A stretch of DNA of 64,000 bases from Pseudomonadota bacterium (GTDB taxonomy: Bacteria; Pseudomonadota; Alphaproteobacteria; Caulobacterales; Caulobacteraceae): the NCBI GenBank assembly GCA_023451375.1, contig JAEXZS010000078.1, positions 184,162 to 248,161 of the forward strand, in the 5' to 3' direction. The notes under the pieces were generated by a model. The model saw only the letters and a list, made by a program, of their open reading frames with translations, was not told the DNA's origin and made no database searches. Shown in pieces: positions 44,462 through 53,382 of the stretch (positions are counted from its first letter, which is position 1; each line of letters begins with the position of its first letter). The position numbers and the translations under genes were made by a program.

Positions 44462-46246
44462 TTGAAACAGTTCTTCCTGACGGTTCTCGGCGTCTTCACC
44501 GGGCTCGTGCTGTTCCTCGTCGTCGTGCCGGTGGTGCTGCTGACCTTCGCCATCGCCGCGAGCGCGTCGCAGACGACGACCCCGGCGGCGGCGGTCCTGG
44601 AGCTGGACCTGCGGGAAGGCCTCAGCGACCAGCCGTCGACCGATCCGTTCGCCGTGTTCGCGGGGGGCGGCCTGTCGGTGACCCAGGTCGTGGACACCCT
44701 GATCCAGGCCCAGACCGACGACAGCGTGAAGGCCCTGCTGATCCGCCTGCCCGAAGGCGGCATGACCCCCGCGGCGGCCGACGAACTGCGCCAGGCCGTG
44801 GTCCGCTTCAAGGCGGCGGGCAAGCCGGTCATCGCGCACAGCCAGGGCTTCATGCCGGTCGGCGCCTCGGTCTCGTCCTACATGGTGGGCGCGGCGGCGT
44901 CGGAACTGTGGATGCAGAACACCGCCGGCTTCCAGGCCACGGGCCTGGCGACCAACAACGTCTTCCTGGGCCGGGCCTTCGAGAAATACGGCGTCCAGGC
45001 CGACTTCCAGCAGCGCTACGAGTACAAGAACGCGGTCAACGAATACACCCAGAGCGACTACACTCCCGCGCACCGCGAGGCGCAGCTGGCGTGGATGACC
45101 TCCCTCTATGACAGCGCCGTGGTCCATGCGGCGCGCGACCGCAAGATGGAGCCCGAGGCGCTGAAGGCGGTGATCGAGGCCGGCCCCTACACCGCCGAAC
45201 AGGCCCGCGCGAACCGGCTGGTGGACAAGATCGGCCAGGTCGAGGAGGCCGAGGCCGAGGCCAAGCGCCGCGCCGGCGGCCGCTCGGAGATCGTCGAGTT
45301 CGGCGACTACGCCTCCGACAAGGGGGCGCGCGAAGGCTCGGGCCGCAACGCCGTGGCCATCGTCGGCGGCGAGGGGGCCATCGTCACCGGCCGGGGCGGC
45401 GGCGGCGGCCCCTTCGGCGGCGGCTCGATGATCCGTTCGGACGATACGGCCGAGGCCATCTACGACGCCATCGAGGACAAGGATGTGAAGGCCATCGTCT
45501 TCCGCGTCTCCTCGCCCGGCGGCTCTCCCGAGGCGTCCGAGCAGATCCTGGCGGCGGTGCGCGCCGCGCGCGCGGCGGGCAAGCCGGTGGTCGTGTCCAT
45601 GGGCGACTACGCGGCGTCGGGCGGCTACTGGATCAGCTCCGAGGCCGACTGGATCGTGGCTCAGCCCTCGACCCTGACCGGCTCGATCGGCGTCTTCGGC
45701 GGCAAGTTCGCCGTCTCCGAGGCGCTGGGCCGGTTCGGCGTGGACATGCGCGGCCTGTCGGTCGGCGGCGAATACGCCGACGCCTTCTCGCCGACCCAGC
45801 CGTTCACGCCCCAGCAGGAGGCCGCCTTCGCGGCCTCAATGGACCGGATCTACGAGGACTTCATCACGCGGGTGGCCACGGGCCGCAAGCTGCCGGTCGA
45901 GCGCGTGCGCGAGATCGCGCGCGGGCGGGTCTGGACCGGCGCCCAGGCGCTTCCGCTGGGCCTGGTCGACCAGCTGGGCGGGCTGAGCGAGGCCATCGCC
46001 AAGGCGAAGGAACTGGCCAAGCTGCCCGCCGATCAGCCGGTCCGCTTCAAGCGCTTCCCCAAGGCGCAGTCGCCTTGGGAGGCGCTGTCGGAGGCTTTCG
46101 GCGTGCAGAGCGAGGCCGCGCGCGCCCTGGTGACGCTGGGCGGGATCATGGGCGATCCTCAGGCCCAGGCGGTGATGCGCCGCATCCAGGGCGAGCGCAT
46201 GCGGGCCCAGGGCGCGGTGGTCCTGGCCGATCAGCCGGCGTTCTGA
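44462..46246 (+). CDS. sppA: Signal peptide peptidase SppA, 67-kDa type
   Basis: An inner-membrane serine protease that degrades cleaved signal peptides. The 594-residue protein has an N-terminal membrane anchor (FFLTVLGVFTGLVLFLVVVP) and two tandem S49 domains. The catalytic Lys is in YEYKNAVNEY in the first domain and the nucleophile Ser in DYAASGGYWISS in the second, with LTGSIGVFG following. The TTG at 44462 begins the anchor. Confidence 0.95.
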   Translation: MKQFFLTVLGVFTGLVLFLVVVPVVLLTFAIAASASQTTTPAAAVLELDLREGLSDQPSTDPFAVFAGGGLSVTQVVDTLIQAQTDDSVKALLIRLPEGGMTPAAADELRQAVVRFKAAGKPVIAHSQGFMPVGASVSSYMVGAAASELWMQNTAGFQATGLATNNVFLGRAFEKYGVQADFQQRYEYKNAVNEYTQSDYTPAHREAQLAWMTSLYDSAVVHAARDRKMEPEALKAVIEAGPYTAEQARANRLVDKIGQVEEAEAEAKRRAGGRSEIVEFGDYASDKGAREGSGRNAVAIVGGEGAIVTGRGGGGGPFGGGSMIRSDDTAEAIYDAIEDKDVKAIVFRVSSPGGSPEASEQILAAVRAARAAGKPVVVSMGDYAASGGYWISSEADWIVAQPSTLTGSIGVFGGKFAVSEALGRFGVDMRGLSVGGEYADAFSPTQPFTPQQEAAFAASMDRIYEDFITRVATGRKLPVERVREIARGRVWTGAQALPLGLVDQLGGLSEAIAKAKELAKLPADQPVRFKRFPKAQSPWEALSEAFGVQSEAARALVTLGGIMGDPQAQAVMRRIQGERMRAQGAVVLADQPAF

Positions 46247-46374
46247 CGCCGTCTCGGCGCCTGGGACGCGGCGATCGACCGCACGCACCCGTGACCCCCG
46301 CCGCCATTGACCCGGCGGGGGGATGGACCGACATTGGAAGTTCGGCGTTCAAGCAGCGCCCATGAGGACCCGCC

Positions 46375-46698
46375 ATGTTCCAGCCTGAACGTCTCGCCGC
46401 CATCGGTTTCGCCGCGCGCCGCCGCCCCAACGGCTTCGTCGCCTCGGTGATGTGGCTGGGCGGCCTGGTCGCGGGCGCGGCGGCGCTGGCCGTCGGCGCG
46501 CTGCTGGCGATCTTCACCGCCGCCGCCGTCGCCGTCATCGCCGTCATCGCCGGGGTCCTGGTCTTCCTGGCCGGCCTGGCCCTGCGCGCGCGCCGCACCA
46601 TGATCCTGCGCCGCCGCGCGACCGACCCCGAGGTGATCGAGGCGCAGAAGGTCGGCGACACCTGGGTCGCCTACGGCTGGGAACGCCACGGCCGCTGA
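46375..46698 (+). CDS. Small membrane protein, unknown function
   Basis: A 107-residue protein with two close hydrophobic helices (VMWLGGLVAGAAALAVGALLA and AVIAVIAGVLVFLAGLAL) followed by a basic stretch (RARRTMILRRR) and a polar tail ending WVAYGWERHGR. Start ATG 46375 follows GAGGA. It ends 13 bases before the amidase gene, so the two may share a transcript. I do not recognise the family. Confidence 0.75.
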   Translation: MFQPERLAAIGFAARRRPNGFVASVMWLGGLVAGAAALAVGALLAIFTAAAVAVIAVIAGVLVFLAGLALRARRTMILRRRATDPEVIEAQKVGDTWVAYGWERHGR

Positions 46699-46711
46699 CG
46701 GCCGTCACCCG

Positions 46712-47473
46712 ATGATCGACCTCGTCCAGGCGCCGTCGCCGAATTTCGATGCGCGGCGCGGGCCCCCGGACATGCTGGTGCTGCACTACACCGGCATGCA
46801 GACGGGGGAGGCCGCCCTGGCGCGGCTGCGCGACCCGGACGCCGGGGTCTCGGCCCACTATCTGGTCGAGGAGGACGGCCGCGTCTTCCAACTCGTACCC
46901 GAGGAACACCGGGCCTGGCATGCCGGACGCGGCGTCTGGCGGGGCGAGGACGACGTCAACGCCGCCTCCATCGGGATCGAGGTCGTCAACCCGGGCCACG
47001 AGTTCGGCTACCGCCCCTTTCCCGAGGCCCAGATCGCCGCGTTGACCGCCCTGGTCGCCGCCGTCCGCGACCGCTGGACCATCCCCGACAATCGCATCAT
47101 CGCCCACTCCGACCTGGCGCCGGACCGCAAGGCGGACCCCGGCGAACTCTTCCCCTGGAAGCGGTTGGCAGAGGCCGGCCACGGCCTGTGGTTCGAGCCC
47201 GCCGCCGAGCGGGTCGCCGCCCTGACCGGCCTGCTGCAGACGGGCGACGAGGGCATCGGCGTCATGGTCCTGCGCGCGGGCCTGCACCGCTTGGGCTACG
47301 GGCTGAAGCCGGGCCCCGACTACGACGCCGAGACCGAGACCACCGTCCGCGCCTTCCAGCGCCACTGGCGCCCGGCCCGCGTCGACGGCGTCGCCGACGG
47401 CGAGACCCGCGCCCGCCTGGTCGGCCTGCTGCAACTCGCCAGCGTCGAGAGCGTGACCGGGGTGCTGGATTGA
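46712..47473 (+). CDS. AmpD-like N-acetylmuramoyl-L-alanine amidase with peptidoglycan-binding domain
   Basis: A 253-residue zinc amidase that cuts the bond between MurNAc and the stem peptide. The Amidase_2 domain has the zinc ligands in VLHYTGM, HSDLAPDRKADPG, plus VSAHYLVEEDGRVFQLVPE and SIGIEVVNPG. A C-terminal PG_binding_1 domain follows (VLRAGLHRLGYGL, ETTVRAFQRHW, RVDGVADGETRARL). There is no signal peptide, as in AmpD, which works on recycled muropeptides in the cytoplasm. It lies just before the RNase P RNA and the cell wall cluster. Confidence 0.93.
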   Translation: MIDLVQAPSPNFDARRGPPDMLVLHYTGMQTGEAALARLRDPDAGVSAHYLVEEDGRVFQLVPEEHRAWHAGRGVWRGEDDVNAASIGIEVVNPGHEFGYRPFPEAQIAALTALVAAVRDRWTIPDNRIIAHSDLAPDRKADPGELFPWKRLAEAGHGLWFEPAAERVAALTGLLQTGDEGIGVMVLRAGLHRLGYGLKPGPDYDAETETTVRAFQRHWRPARVDGVADGETRARLVGLLQLASVESVTGVLD

Positions 47474-47505
47474 CGTCACGCGTCGCAGCGCGCATCTAGC
47501 CCGCG

Positions 47506-47908
47506 TCAGACGGCCGGGCGGTCGCGGCGGGGGCTTGCTCCCGTCGAGGAAAGTCCGGGCTCCACGGTGAGAAGGCGGCGGATAACCTCCGCCCGGGGCG
47601 ACCCGAGGGATAGCGCCACAGAAAGCAAACCGCCGTCCGTTCGCGGGCGGCAAGGGTGAAAGGGTGGGGTAAGAGCCCACCGCGTCGGCGGCAACGTCGG
47701 CGGCATGGCAAGCCCCGCCTGGAGCAAGACCAAATAGGGACGTCGCGCGGAGCCAGGATTCGTTCTGACTTCGCGGGGTTCACCGCCCCAGACGTCCGGG
47801 TAGGTCGCGAGAACCGTCCAGCAATGGGCGGTCCAGAGGAATGATCGTCGCCGCTCTCCAAGCTTCGGTTCGGGGACGGAACAGAACCCGGCTTATAGGC
47901 CGTCTGGC
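47506..47908 (+). ncRNA. rnpB: RNase P RNA, class A
   Basis: The ribozyme that cuts the 5' leader from pre-tRNA. The P1 helix is seen as CAGACGGCC (47507-47515) pairing with GGCCGTCTG (47898-47906). Universal core elements are GAGGAAAGTCCGGGCTCC near 47547, the P4 and J-region ACAGAAAGCAAACCGCC, GGTAAGAGCCCACCGCG, TGGCAAGCCCC and the 3' ACAGAACCCGGCTTATAGG with the P4 partner. The ends were taken from P1; a T run follows at once and probably terminates it. Confidence 0.97.
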
Positions 47909-47914
47909 ATTTTT

Positions 47915-47990
47915 CTTGGCCTACCGCGCTTCGCGCTGCTTGAGGCCGAGATTTCTTTTGGCCTATCGCGCGTTGCGCTGTTTGAGGCCG
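47915..47990 (+). repeat. Two tandem copies of a 34-bp hairpin unit after rnpB
   Basis: CTTGGCCTACCGCGCTTCGC..GAGGCCG (47915-47948) is repeated at 47957-47990 with about six changes, 42 bp apart. In each copy GGCCT and AGGCC ends face each other around a CGCG-rich centre, so each can fold as a small hairpin. Confidence 0.7.
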
Positions 47991-48178
47991 TTTGATCCCC
48001 AATTTCCGCCGCCGTCGAGGGCGTCCACAGGCGGCTCCGCCGTTAACGCCTTGTCCGCATTGGCGGGTCCAGAAACCTGCACAGGCTGTGAATACTTATC
48101 CTGTTCTGTGTATGTTCCAGAAGCGCGCCAGTGTTGAGGGCGCCGCGGACCTGCAACATGGTTAAGTAGAGTTACCAA

Positions 48179-48213
48179 TCCCATTGAGACCCATTCTGTC
48201 CCATGGTATCCCA
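48179..48213 (-). promoter_or_regulatory. Four MraZ-type binding boxes at 10-bp spacing
   Basis: CCCA occurs at 48180, 48190, 48200 and 48210, which on the minus strand reads TGGGA, TGGGA, TGGGT, TGGGA with 5-base spacers. MraZ of E. coli binds a run of TGGGN-N5 repeats upstream of its own gene. The site lies about 77 bases before mraZ, as expected for autorepression of the cluster. Confidence 0.85.
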
Positions 48214-48289
48214 TCCGCCATGAGACGGGGCTGAGAGGCGTGCGCGGTGGGCGTGCGTCCCGGCGTCTAGGGACGGGCCGACGGGCTCG

Positions 48290-48778
48290 ATGGGGCAGGG
48301 CGTGTTTCTCTCGACCTACGAGAAGCAGCTGGACGGCAAGCGCCGTCTCCTGATCCCGAACGACTTCCGCACGGCCGAAAACGGCGCCGCCGGCGGGGTC
48401 TTCCTCTTCCCTTCGATCGAGGCCGACTGCCTGGAGGCCGGCGGAGACCGGCTGTTCGCCGTCTATGCCCAGATGATCGAATCCCTGCCGTTCGGCTCGG
48501 CCGAGCGCTCGGCGCTGGAATGGCAGGTGATGGGCGAGCAGGTGCGCCTGGCCTTCGATTCCGGCGGCCGCATCACCCTGCCCGAGGCCCTGTGCGAAGA
48601 GGCGGGCCTGGGCGATACGGTGGTGATCGTCGGCCTGAACGATCGTTTCCAGATCTGGGACAAGGCCAAGTGGGCCGCGCGCCGCGCCGAACAGCGCGCC
48701 CTGGCCAAGGCCGGCATGGCCCAGATCGGCGCCCTGAAGCTGCAGGCGCAGATGAAGCTGGCGGGGGGTGGTTCGTGA
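48290..48778 (+). CDS. mraZ: Transcriptional regulator MraZ
   Basis: An AbrB-fold ring-forming DNA-binding protein that represses the dcw operon. The 162-residue protein has the two SpoVT/AbrB-like repeats: [22 protein letters not shown] near the start and [23 protein letters not shown] in the second half, followed by [21 protein letters not shown] 48290 adds four residues before the conserved FLSTYEKQ; a GTG at 48302 would match homologues more exactly but has poorer spacing. Its stop overlaps the rsmH start as GTGA. Confidence 0.94.
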   Translation: MGQGVFLSTYEKQLDGKRRLLIPNDFRTAENGAAGGVFLFPSIEADCLEAGGDRLFAVYAQMIESLPFGSAERSALEWQVMGEQVRLAFDSGGRITLPEALCEEAGLGDTVVIVGLNDRFQIWDKAKWAARRAEQRALAKAGMAQIGALKLQAQMKLAGGGS

Positions 48779-49731
48779 ATCCGTCCGCGCCTCACGCCCC
48801 CGTGCTGCTGGACCAGGTGCTCGACGCCCTGAAGCCGGGCCCCGGCGACGTCATGATCGACGCCACCTTCGGCGCGGGCGGCTACACCCGCGCCATCCTG
48901 AAGACCGGCGCCGAGGTCATCGCCCTGGACCGCGATCCCACGGTCCAGCCGCACGCCGACGCCGTGGCCGATGATTTCCCCGGCCGGTTCCAGCTGGTCC
49001 GCACCCCGTTCTCAGGCCTGGCCGAGGCCTTCGCCGACAGCGGCAAGGCGCGGCTGGACGGCGCAGTGTTCGACATCGGCGTCTCGTCGATGCAACTGGA
49101 CCAGGCAGAGCGGGGCTTTTCCTTCATGCGCGACGGCCCGCTGGACATGCGCATGTCGGATGAGGGGCAGACCGCCGCCGACATCGTCAACACCTGGGAC
49201 CACGGTCCCATGGCCCATATCTTCAAGCTGTACGGCGAGGAGCGCCAGTCGGGCCGCGTCGCCAGCGCCATCCTGCGCCGCCGCGCCGAACAGCCCTTCA
49301 CCCACACCCTGGACCTGGCCGAGGTCGTCGAAAAGGCGCTGGGCGGCCGTCGCGGCGCGCCCATCCATCCGGCCACGCGCGTGTTCCAGGCGCTGCGCAT
49401 CGCCGTCAACGACGAGCTGGGCGAGCTGGAACGCGGGCTCGCCGCCGCCGAGGCGACCCTGGCGCCCGGCGGCCGCCTGGCGGTCGTCACCTTCCATTCG
49501 CTGGAAGACCGCATCGTCAAGGCCTTCCTGACCGAACGCAGCGGCAATGCGCCCGGCGGATCGCGCCACGCCCCCGCCGCCGTCGAGACCCGCAAGCCCA
49601 GCTTCGTCCTGGCCTTCAAGGGCGCCCGCGAGGCGACCGACGAAGAGCGCGCCGCCAACCCGCGCGCCCGTTCGGCCAAGCTGCGCGCGGCGATCCGCAC
49701 CGAGGCCCCGGCCTGGAGGGCGGCGGCATGA
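48775..49731 (+). CDS. rsmH: 16S rRNA (cytosine1402-N4)-methyltransferase RsmH
   Basis: Methylates N4 of C1402 in 16S rRNA. The 318-residue protein begins [18 protein letters not shown] and shows [14 protein letters not shown] (SAM site), [45 protein letters not shown] and [10 protein letters not shown], all standard. The GTG start at 48775 overlaps the mraZ stop by 4 nt; its stop overlaps the ftsL start as ATGA. Confidence 0.97.
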   Translation: MNPSAPHAPVLLDQVLDALKPGPGDVMIDATFGAGGYTRAILKTGAEVIALDRDPTVQPHADAVADDFPGRFQLVRTPFSGLAEAFADSGKARLDGAVFDIGVSSMQLDQAERGFSFMRDGPLDMRMSDEGQTAADIVNTWDHGPMAHIFKLYGEERQSGRVASAILRRRAEQPFTHTLDLAEVVEKALGGRRGAPIHPATRVFQALRIAVNDELGELERGLAAAEATLAPGGRLAVVTFHSLEDRIVKAFLTERSGNAPGGSRHAPAAVETRKPSFVLAFKGAREATDEERAANPRARSAKLRAAIRTEAPAWRAAA

Positions 49732-50150
49732 CGACGGCCGGCCCCTTCGCCTACCGCAAGACGGTGCTGCAGCGGCTCATGGACTGGAAGGTCCGCGGCG
49801 TGCGCTGGATCGAGATCATCGGCGTGGCCCTGGTCGCGGTCATGGTCATGTCGGTCTATGTCGCCAAGGCCGGCGCGGCGCGCGAGAGCGCCCGCATCGC
49901 CCAGCTGGAGCGCGAGATCCGCGAGAACGCCCAGCGCGTGCGCCTGCTGAAGGCCGAGGCCGCCCGACTGGAACAGCCGGCCCGGCTGGAGGCCCTGTCG
50001 CGCGAGATCGGCCTCGGTCCGGTCGACGTGAAACGCCAGGCCGACGCCGACGACCTGCCCGAGCTCAAGGTGGAGGCGGCCCCGTCCGCCCCCCGGCCCG
50101 CGCCATCGCCGACATCGCCCGCCGCCCCGCCCGGGGAGGCCGCACAGTGA
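49728..50150 (+). CDS. ftsL: Cell division protein FtsL
   Basis: A bitopic divisome protein that pairs with FtsB and FtsQ and activates FtsWI. The 140-residue sequence has a short cytoplasmic tail, one helix ([19 protein letters not shown]), a periplasmic coiled coil ([20 protein letters not shown]) and a Pro/Ala-rich end. Sequence conservation is low in this family, so position between rsmH and ftsI is the main support. Both ends overlap neighbours by 4 nt. Confidence 0.9.
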   Translation: MTTAGPFAYRKTVLQRLMDWKVRGVRWIEIIGVALVAVMVMSVYVAKAGAARESARIAQLEREIRENAQRVRLLKAEAARLEQPARLEALSREIGLGPVDVKRQADADDLPELKVEAAPSAPRPAPSPTSPAAPPGEAAQ

Positions 50151-51925
50151 GCGTCCAGGACCAGGATCACCGCGCCTATCGCCCCCAGCCGAACGTCGAC
50201 CTCCAGGGTCGACTTTCGCCGTTCTGGCGCGGGCTGTCGGAACTGGTGCTGCGCCTCGAGCACGGCTTCGAGCGCGCGCGCGCCGATGCCCGGCCGGAAG
50301 ACGACACCCGCGTTCGCATCTTCCTGATCATGATGGTCTTCTCGGCGGTGTTCGCGGCCCTGGCCGTCGGCGCCGGCTATCGCGCCCTGCTGGCCGAAGC
50401 GGGCGGTCGCTGGGCGGGCGCCGACCCCAACGCCCTGGTGCGCGGCGACCTGACCGATCGGAACGGCCAGCTGCTGGCGGCCAACATCATCCACTACGGC
50501 CTCTACATCGACCCCGCCGAGGTGTGGGACCGGGATCTGGCCTATCGCCAGATCCGCCGCGCCCTGCCGCGCGTCTCGGACGCCCGCCTGAAGAAGGTCC
50601 TGGGCGGCGAGCGGCGGCTGGTGGTCCTGAACGGCCTGACGCCGGGCGAGAAGGCGGCGGTGCACGACCTGGCCCTGGGCGGCGTCACCTTCGAGCCCGA
50701 GGACCGCCGCGCCTATCCGCTGGGAACCTCGGCCGTTCACCTGATCGGCGACGCCGATACCGGCGGCGTGGGCGTATCCGGCGCCGAACTGGCCTTCAAC
50801 GACGAGATCCGCGCGGCCGGCCAGCGGGGCGAAAGCTTCCCCCTGTCCATCGATCTGCGCGTCCAGGGCGTGCTGGAGAACGAACTGGCCGCCGCCGCCA
50901 TCGAGAACCAGGCCAAGGGCGCGGTCGGCATCGTCACCGACGTTCAGACGGGCGAGGTCCTGGGCATGGCCAGTTGGCCGACCTTCACCCAGCAGAACCG
51001 CGCCGCGGCGCCGGACGGGGCGACGCTGAACCGCGCCGTCTCGGGCCACTACGAGATGGGCTCGGTGTTCAAGACCTTCACCGTCGCGGCCGGGCTGGAC
51101 CTGGGCCTGGCGGACATGAACACCCTGTTCGACGCCTCCCAGGCGCTGCAGATCGGCAACCGCAAGATCAAGGACTTCCACGCCCAGAACCGGGTCATGA
51201 CGCTGGAGGAGGTCTATCTGCACTCCTCCAACATCGGCACGTCGCAGCTGGCGCTGCAGATGGGTCCCAACCGGATGCGCGACTATTTCGAGCGGCTGGG
51301 CCTGCTGGACGCCGCCTCGATCGAGCTGAAGGAATCCGCCCGCCCGGTCGTGCCGCGCAACTGGAGCGACTCCACACTGGCGTCCCTGTCCTTCGGCTAC
51401 GGCGTCATGGTCACGCCGGCCCAGGTGATCCAGGCCATGGGCGCCCTGACCAACGGCGGCCGCATGGTGCCCCTCAGCCTGCGTCGCGGCGGCGCCCTGA
51501 ACGCCCAGCCGCGCCAGATCGTCACCGAGGACACCTCGCGCACCCTGCTCGACCTGCTGCGCCGCAACGTCGTCAAGGGGTCGGGTGGTTTCGCCGACGC
51601 GCCGGGCCTGCGGGTCGGGGGCAAGACCGGCTCGGCCAACAAGCTGGTCAACGGCCGTTACGACCCGACCCACGCGGTCGGCTCCTTCGCCGCCGTCTTC
51701 CCGGTCGACGGCCGGCTGACGGCCAGGCGCTACGCCATCCTGATCGTCATGGACGAACCCGGGAAGTACCCGCGCACCGGCGGCTATGTCGCCGCGCCCG
51801 CCGTCGGCCGCATCGCCGACCGGATCGCCGGCTTCCTGGGTGTGGAACGCCGCGCCGATCACTGGCGCACGGCCGACGGGCAGAAGATCCCCGAATACCA
51901 GGACGTGGAAGGGGACGGTCAGTGA
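50147..51925 (+). CDS. ftsI: Peptidoglycan D,D-transpeptidase FtsI (PBP3)
   Basis: The septal transpeptidase that cross-links peptidoglycan with FtsW. The 592-residue protein has an N-terminal helix (FLIMMVFSAVFAALAVGAGYRALL), a pedestal domain starting RGDLTDRNGQLLA, and a class B penicillin-binding domain with SVFK (active Ser), SSN, and KTGSA. Starts at GTG 50147 overlapping ftsL and ends overlapping murE, each by 4 nt (GTGA). Confidence 0.96.
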   Translation: MSVQDQDHRAYRPQPNVDLQGRLSPFWRGLSELVLRLEHGFERARADARPEDDTRVRIFLIMMVFSAVFAALAVGAGYRALLAEAGGRWAGADPNALVRGDLTDRNGQLLAANIIHYGLYIDPAEVWDRDLAYRQIRRALPRVSDARLKKVLGGERRLVVLNGLTPGEKAAVHDLALGGVTFEPEDRRAYPLGTSAVHLIGDADTGGVGVSGAELAFNDEIRAAGQRGESFPLSIDLRVQGVLENELAAAAIENQAKGAVGIVTDVQTGEVLGMASWPTFTQQNRAAAPDGATLNRAVSGHYEMGSVFKTFTVAAGLDLGLADMNTLFDASQALQIGNRKIKDFHAQNRVMTLEEVYLHSSNIGTSQLALQMGPNRMRDYFERLGLLDAASIELKESARPVVPRNWSDSTLASLSFGYGVMVTPAQVIQAMGALTNGGRMVPLSLRRGGALNAQPRQIVTEDTSRTLLDLLRRNVVKGSGGFADAPGLRVGGKTGSANKLVNGRYDPTHAVGSFAAVFPVDGRLTARRYAILIVMDEPGKYPRTGGYVAAPAVGRIADRIAGFLGVERRADHWRTADGQKIPEYQDVEGDGQ

Positions 51926-53382
51926 GCGCCGTTCGCCTCTCCGACCTGTTGCGCCGCGACGTCGTCTCGGACCCGGTGATCACGGCGGTCACGGCCGACA
52001 GCCGCAAGGTCGGGCCGGGCGCCCTGTTCGTCGCCCTGCCCGGAACGGCGGCGGACGGCCGGGCCTTCATTCCCCAGGCGCTGGCCCAGGGCGCGGCCGC
52101 CGTGCTGGCCCCGGCCGACACTCCGGCGGAGGCGGCGCCCGTGCTGGTCACCTCGGGCGACGTGCGCCGGGCCTACGCCATCGCCGCGCGCGGCTTCTAC
52201 GGGACCCAGCCCAGGACCTGCGTCGCCGTCACCGGCACCAACGGCAAGACCTCGGTGGCGACCTTCTGCCGCCAGATCTGGGCCGCCGTCGGCCACAAGT
52301 CGGCCAGCATGGGCACCCTGGGCCTGATCGGCCAGAAGGGCGACAAGACCTACGCCCTGACCGGCCCGGGCCTGACCAGCCCCGACGCGGCCGAGGCGGC
52401 GCGGCTGATGGCCGAGCTGGCGCGCAAGGACGTCACCCATCTGGCGCTGGAGGCCTCGTCGCACGGCATCGACCAGCGGCGCGTGGACGGGGTGGCGCTG
52501 AAGGCTGCGGCCTTCACCAACCTGACGCAGGATCACCTCGACTATCACGGCGACATGGAGGCCTATCGCGCCGCCAAGCTGCGCCTGTTCGACACCCTGC
52601 TGCCGCGCGGACGCACGGCGGTCCTGAACGCCGATTCCGGGGCCTATTCGGCCTTCGCCTCCGCCTCCATCATGGCCGGGCTGGGCGTGATGGGCGTGGG
52701 CGAGCGGGGGCGCGACCTGACCCTGATCGGCCGCCGCGCCGTGCCGGAGGGCCAGCGACTGACGCTGGACGCGCGCGGCGATATCCATGAGGTGCTGCTG
52801 CCGCTGGCCGGCGCCTTCCAGGCCTCCAACGCCCTGGTGGCGGCGGGGCTGTGCATCGCGGCGGGCGACCGGCCGGACGCAGTGATCGGCGCGCTGGAAA
52901 GCCTCAGCGGCGCGCGCGGGCGGCTGGAGCGCGTCGGCGGCGGCGAACGGCGCGGCGGCGAGGTCTACGTCGACTACGCCCACACCCCCGACGGGCTGGA
53001 GACGGTGCTGACCGCCTTGCGCCCGCATGCGGCCGGAAGGCTGATCGTGGTGTTCGGCGCCGGCGGCGACCGCGACCGGGGCAAGCGACCCCAGATGGGC
53101 GCCGTCGCGGGCCGTCTGGCCGACGTCGCCATCGTCACCGATGACAATCCGCGTTCGGAAGAACCCGCCGCCATCCGCGCCGAGGTCCGCGCCGGCTGCC
53201 CCCAGGCGCTCGAAATCGGCGATCGCCGCGCCGCCATCGCCGCCGCCGTGGAGATGATGCGCGACGGAGATGTGGTGGTGATCGCCGGAAAAGGGCATGA
53301 GCAGGGTCAGATCGTCGGCGGCGTGACCCACCCGTTCGATGACGTGTCCGTCGCGTCCGAGGCCCTGTCGCTCCATGCCTGA
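51922..53382 (+). CDS. murE: UDP-MurNAc-L-Ala-D-Glu:meso-diaminopimelate ligase MurE
   Basis: Adds the third amino acid to the peptidoglycan precursor. The 486-residue Mur ligase shows TADSRKVGPGALFVALPG, the ATP site VTGTNGKTSVATFCRQ, LEASSHGIDQRR, VDYAHTPDGLE and DDNPRSEEP. The DNPR motif marks meso-diaminopimelate as substrate. GTG start at 51922 overlaps the ftsI stop; the end overlaps murF by 8 nt. Confidence 0.97.
   Translation: MSAVRLSDLLRRDVVSDPVITAVTADSRKVGPGALFVALPGTAADGRAFIPQALAQGAAAVLAPADTPAEAAPVLVTSGDVRRAYAIAARGFYGTQPRTCVAVTGTNGKTSVATFCRQIWAAVGHKSASMGTLGLIGQKGDKTYALTGPGLTSPDAAEAARLMAELARKDVTHLALEASSHGIDQRRVDGVALKAAAFTNLTQDHLDYHGDMEAYRAAKLRLFDTLLPRGRTAVLNADSGAYSAFASASIMAGLGVMGVGERGRDLTLIGRRAVPEGQRLTLDARGDIHEVLLPLAGAFQASNALVAAGLCIAAGDRPDAVIGALESLSGARGRLERVGGGERRGGEVYVDYAHTPDGLETVLTALRPHAAGRLIVVFGAGGDRDRGKRPQMGAVAGRLADVAIVTDDNPRSEEPAAIRAEVRAGCPQALEIGDRRAAIAAAVEMMRDGDVVVIAGKGHEQGQIVGGVTHPFDDVSVASEALSLHA

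Larger units (their letters stand above)
47909..48289. other. Intergenic region upstream of the division and cell wall cluster
   Basis: About 380 bases between rnpB and mraZ with no supported gene. From left to right it holds the T run after rnpB, two copies of a 34-bp hairpin repeat (47914-47990), a stretch near 48085-48120 that is AT-richer and may contain the promoter, and four 10-bp-spaced CCCA boxes (48179-48213). Confidence 0.7.

Noticed and set aside
47915..47990. The repeats after rnpB as a small CRISPR array
   Set aside because: There are only two copies, the intervening sequence is about 8 bases, and no cas genes are present.
48162..48176. TTAAGTAGAGTTACC as a CtrA binding site upstream of mraZ
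   Set aside because: The CtrA consensus is TTAA-N7-TTAA; only the first half fits and the second reads TACC, so it is not supported.
52644..52856. Short minus-strand frames within murE and other dcw genes
   Set aside because: They are antisense to conserved catalytic domains and have no ribosome binding sites or recognisable products.
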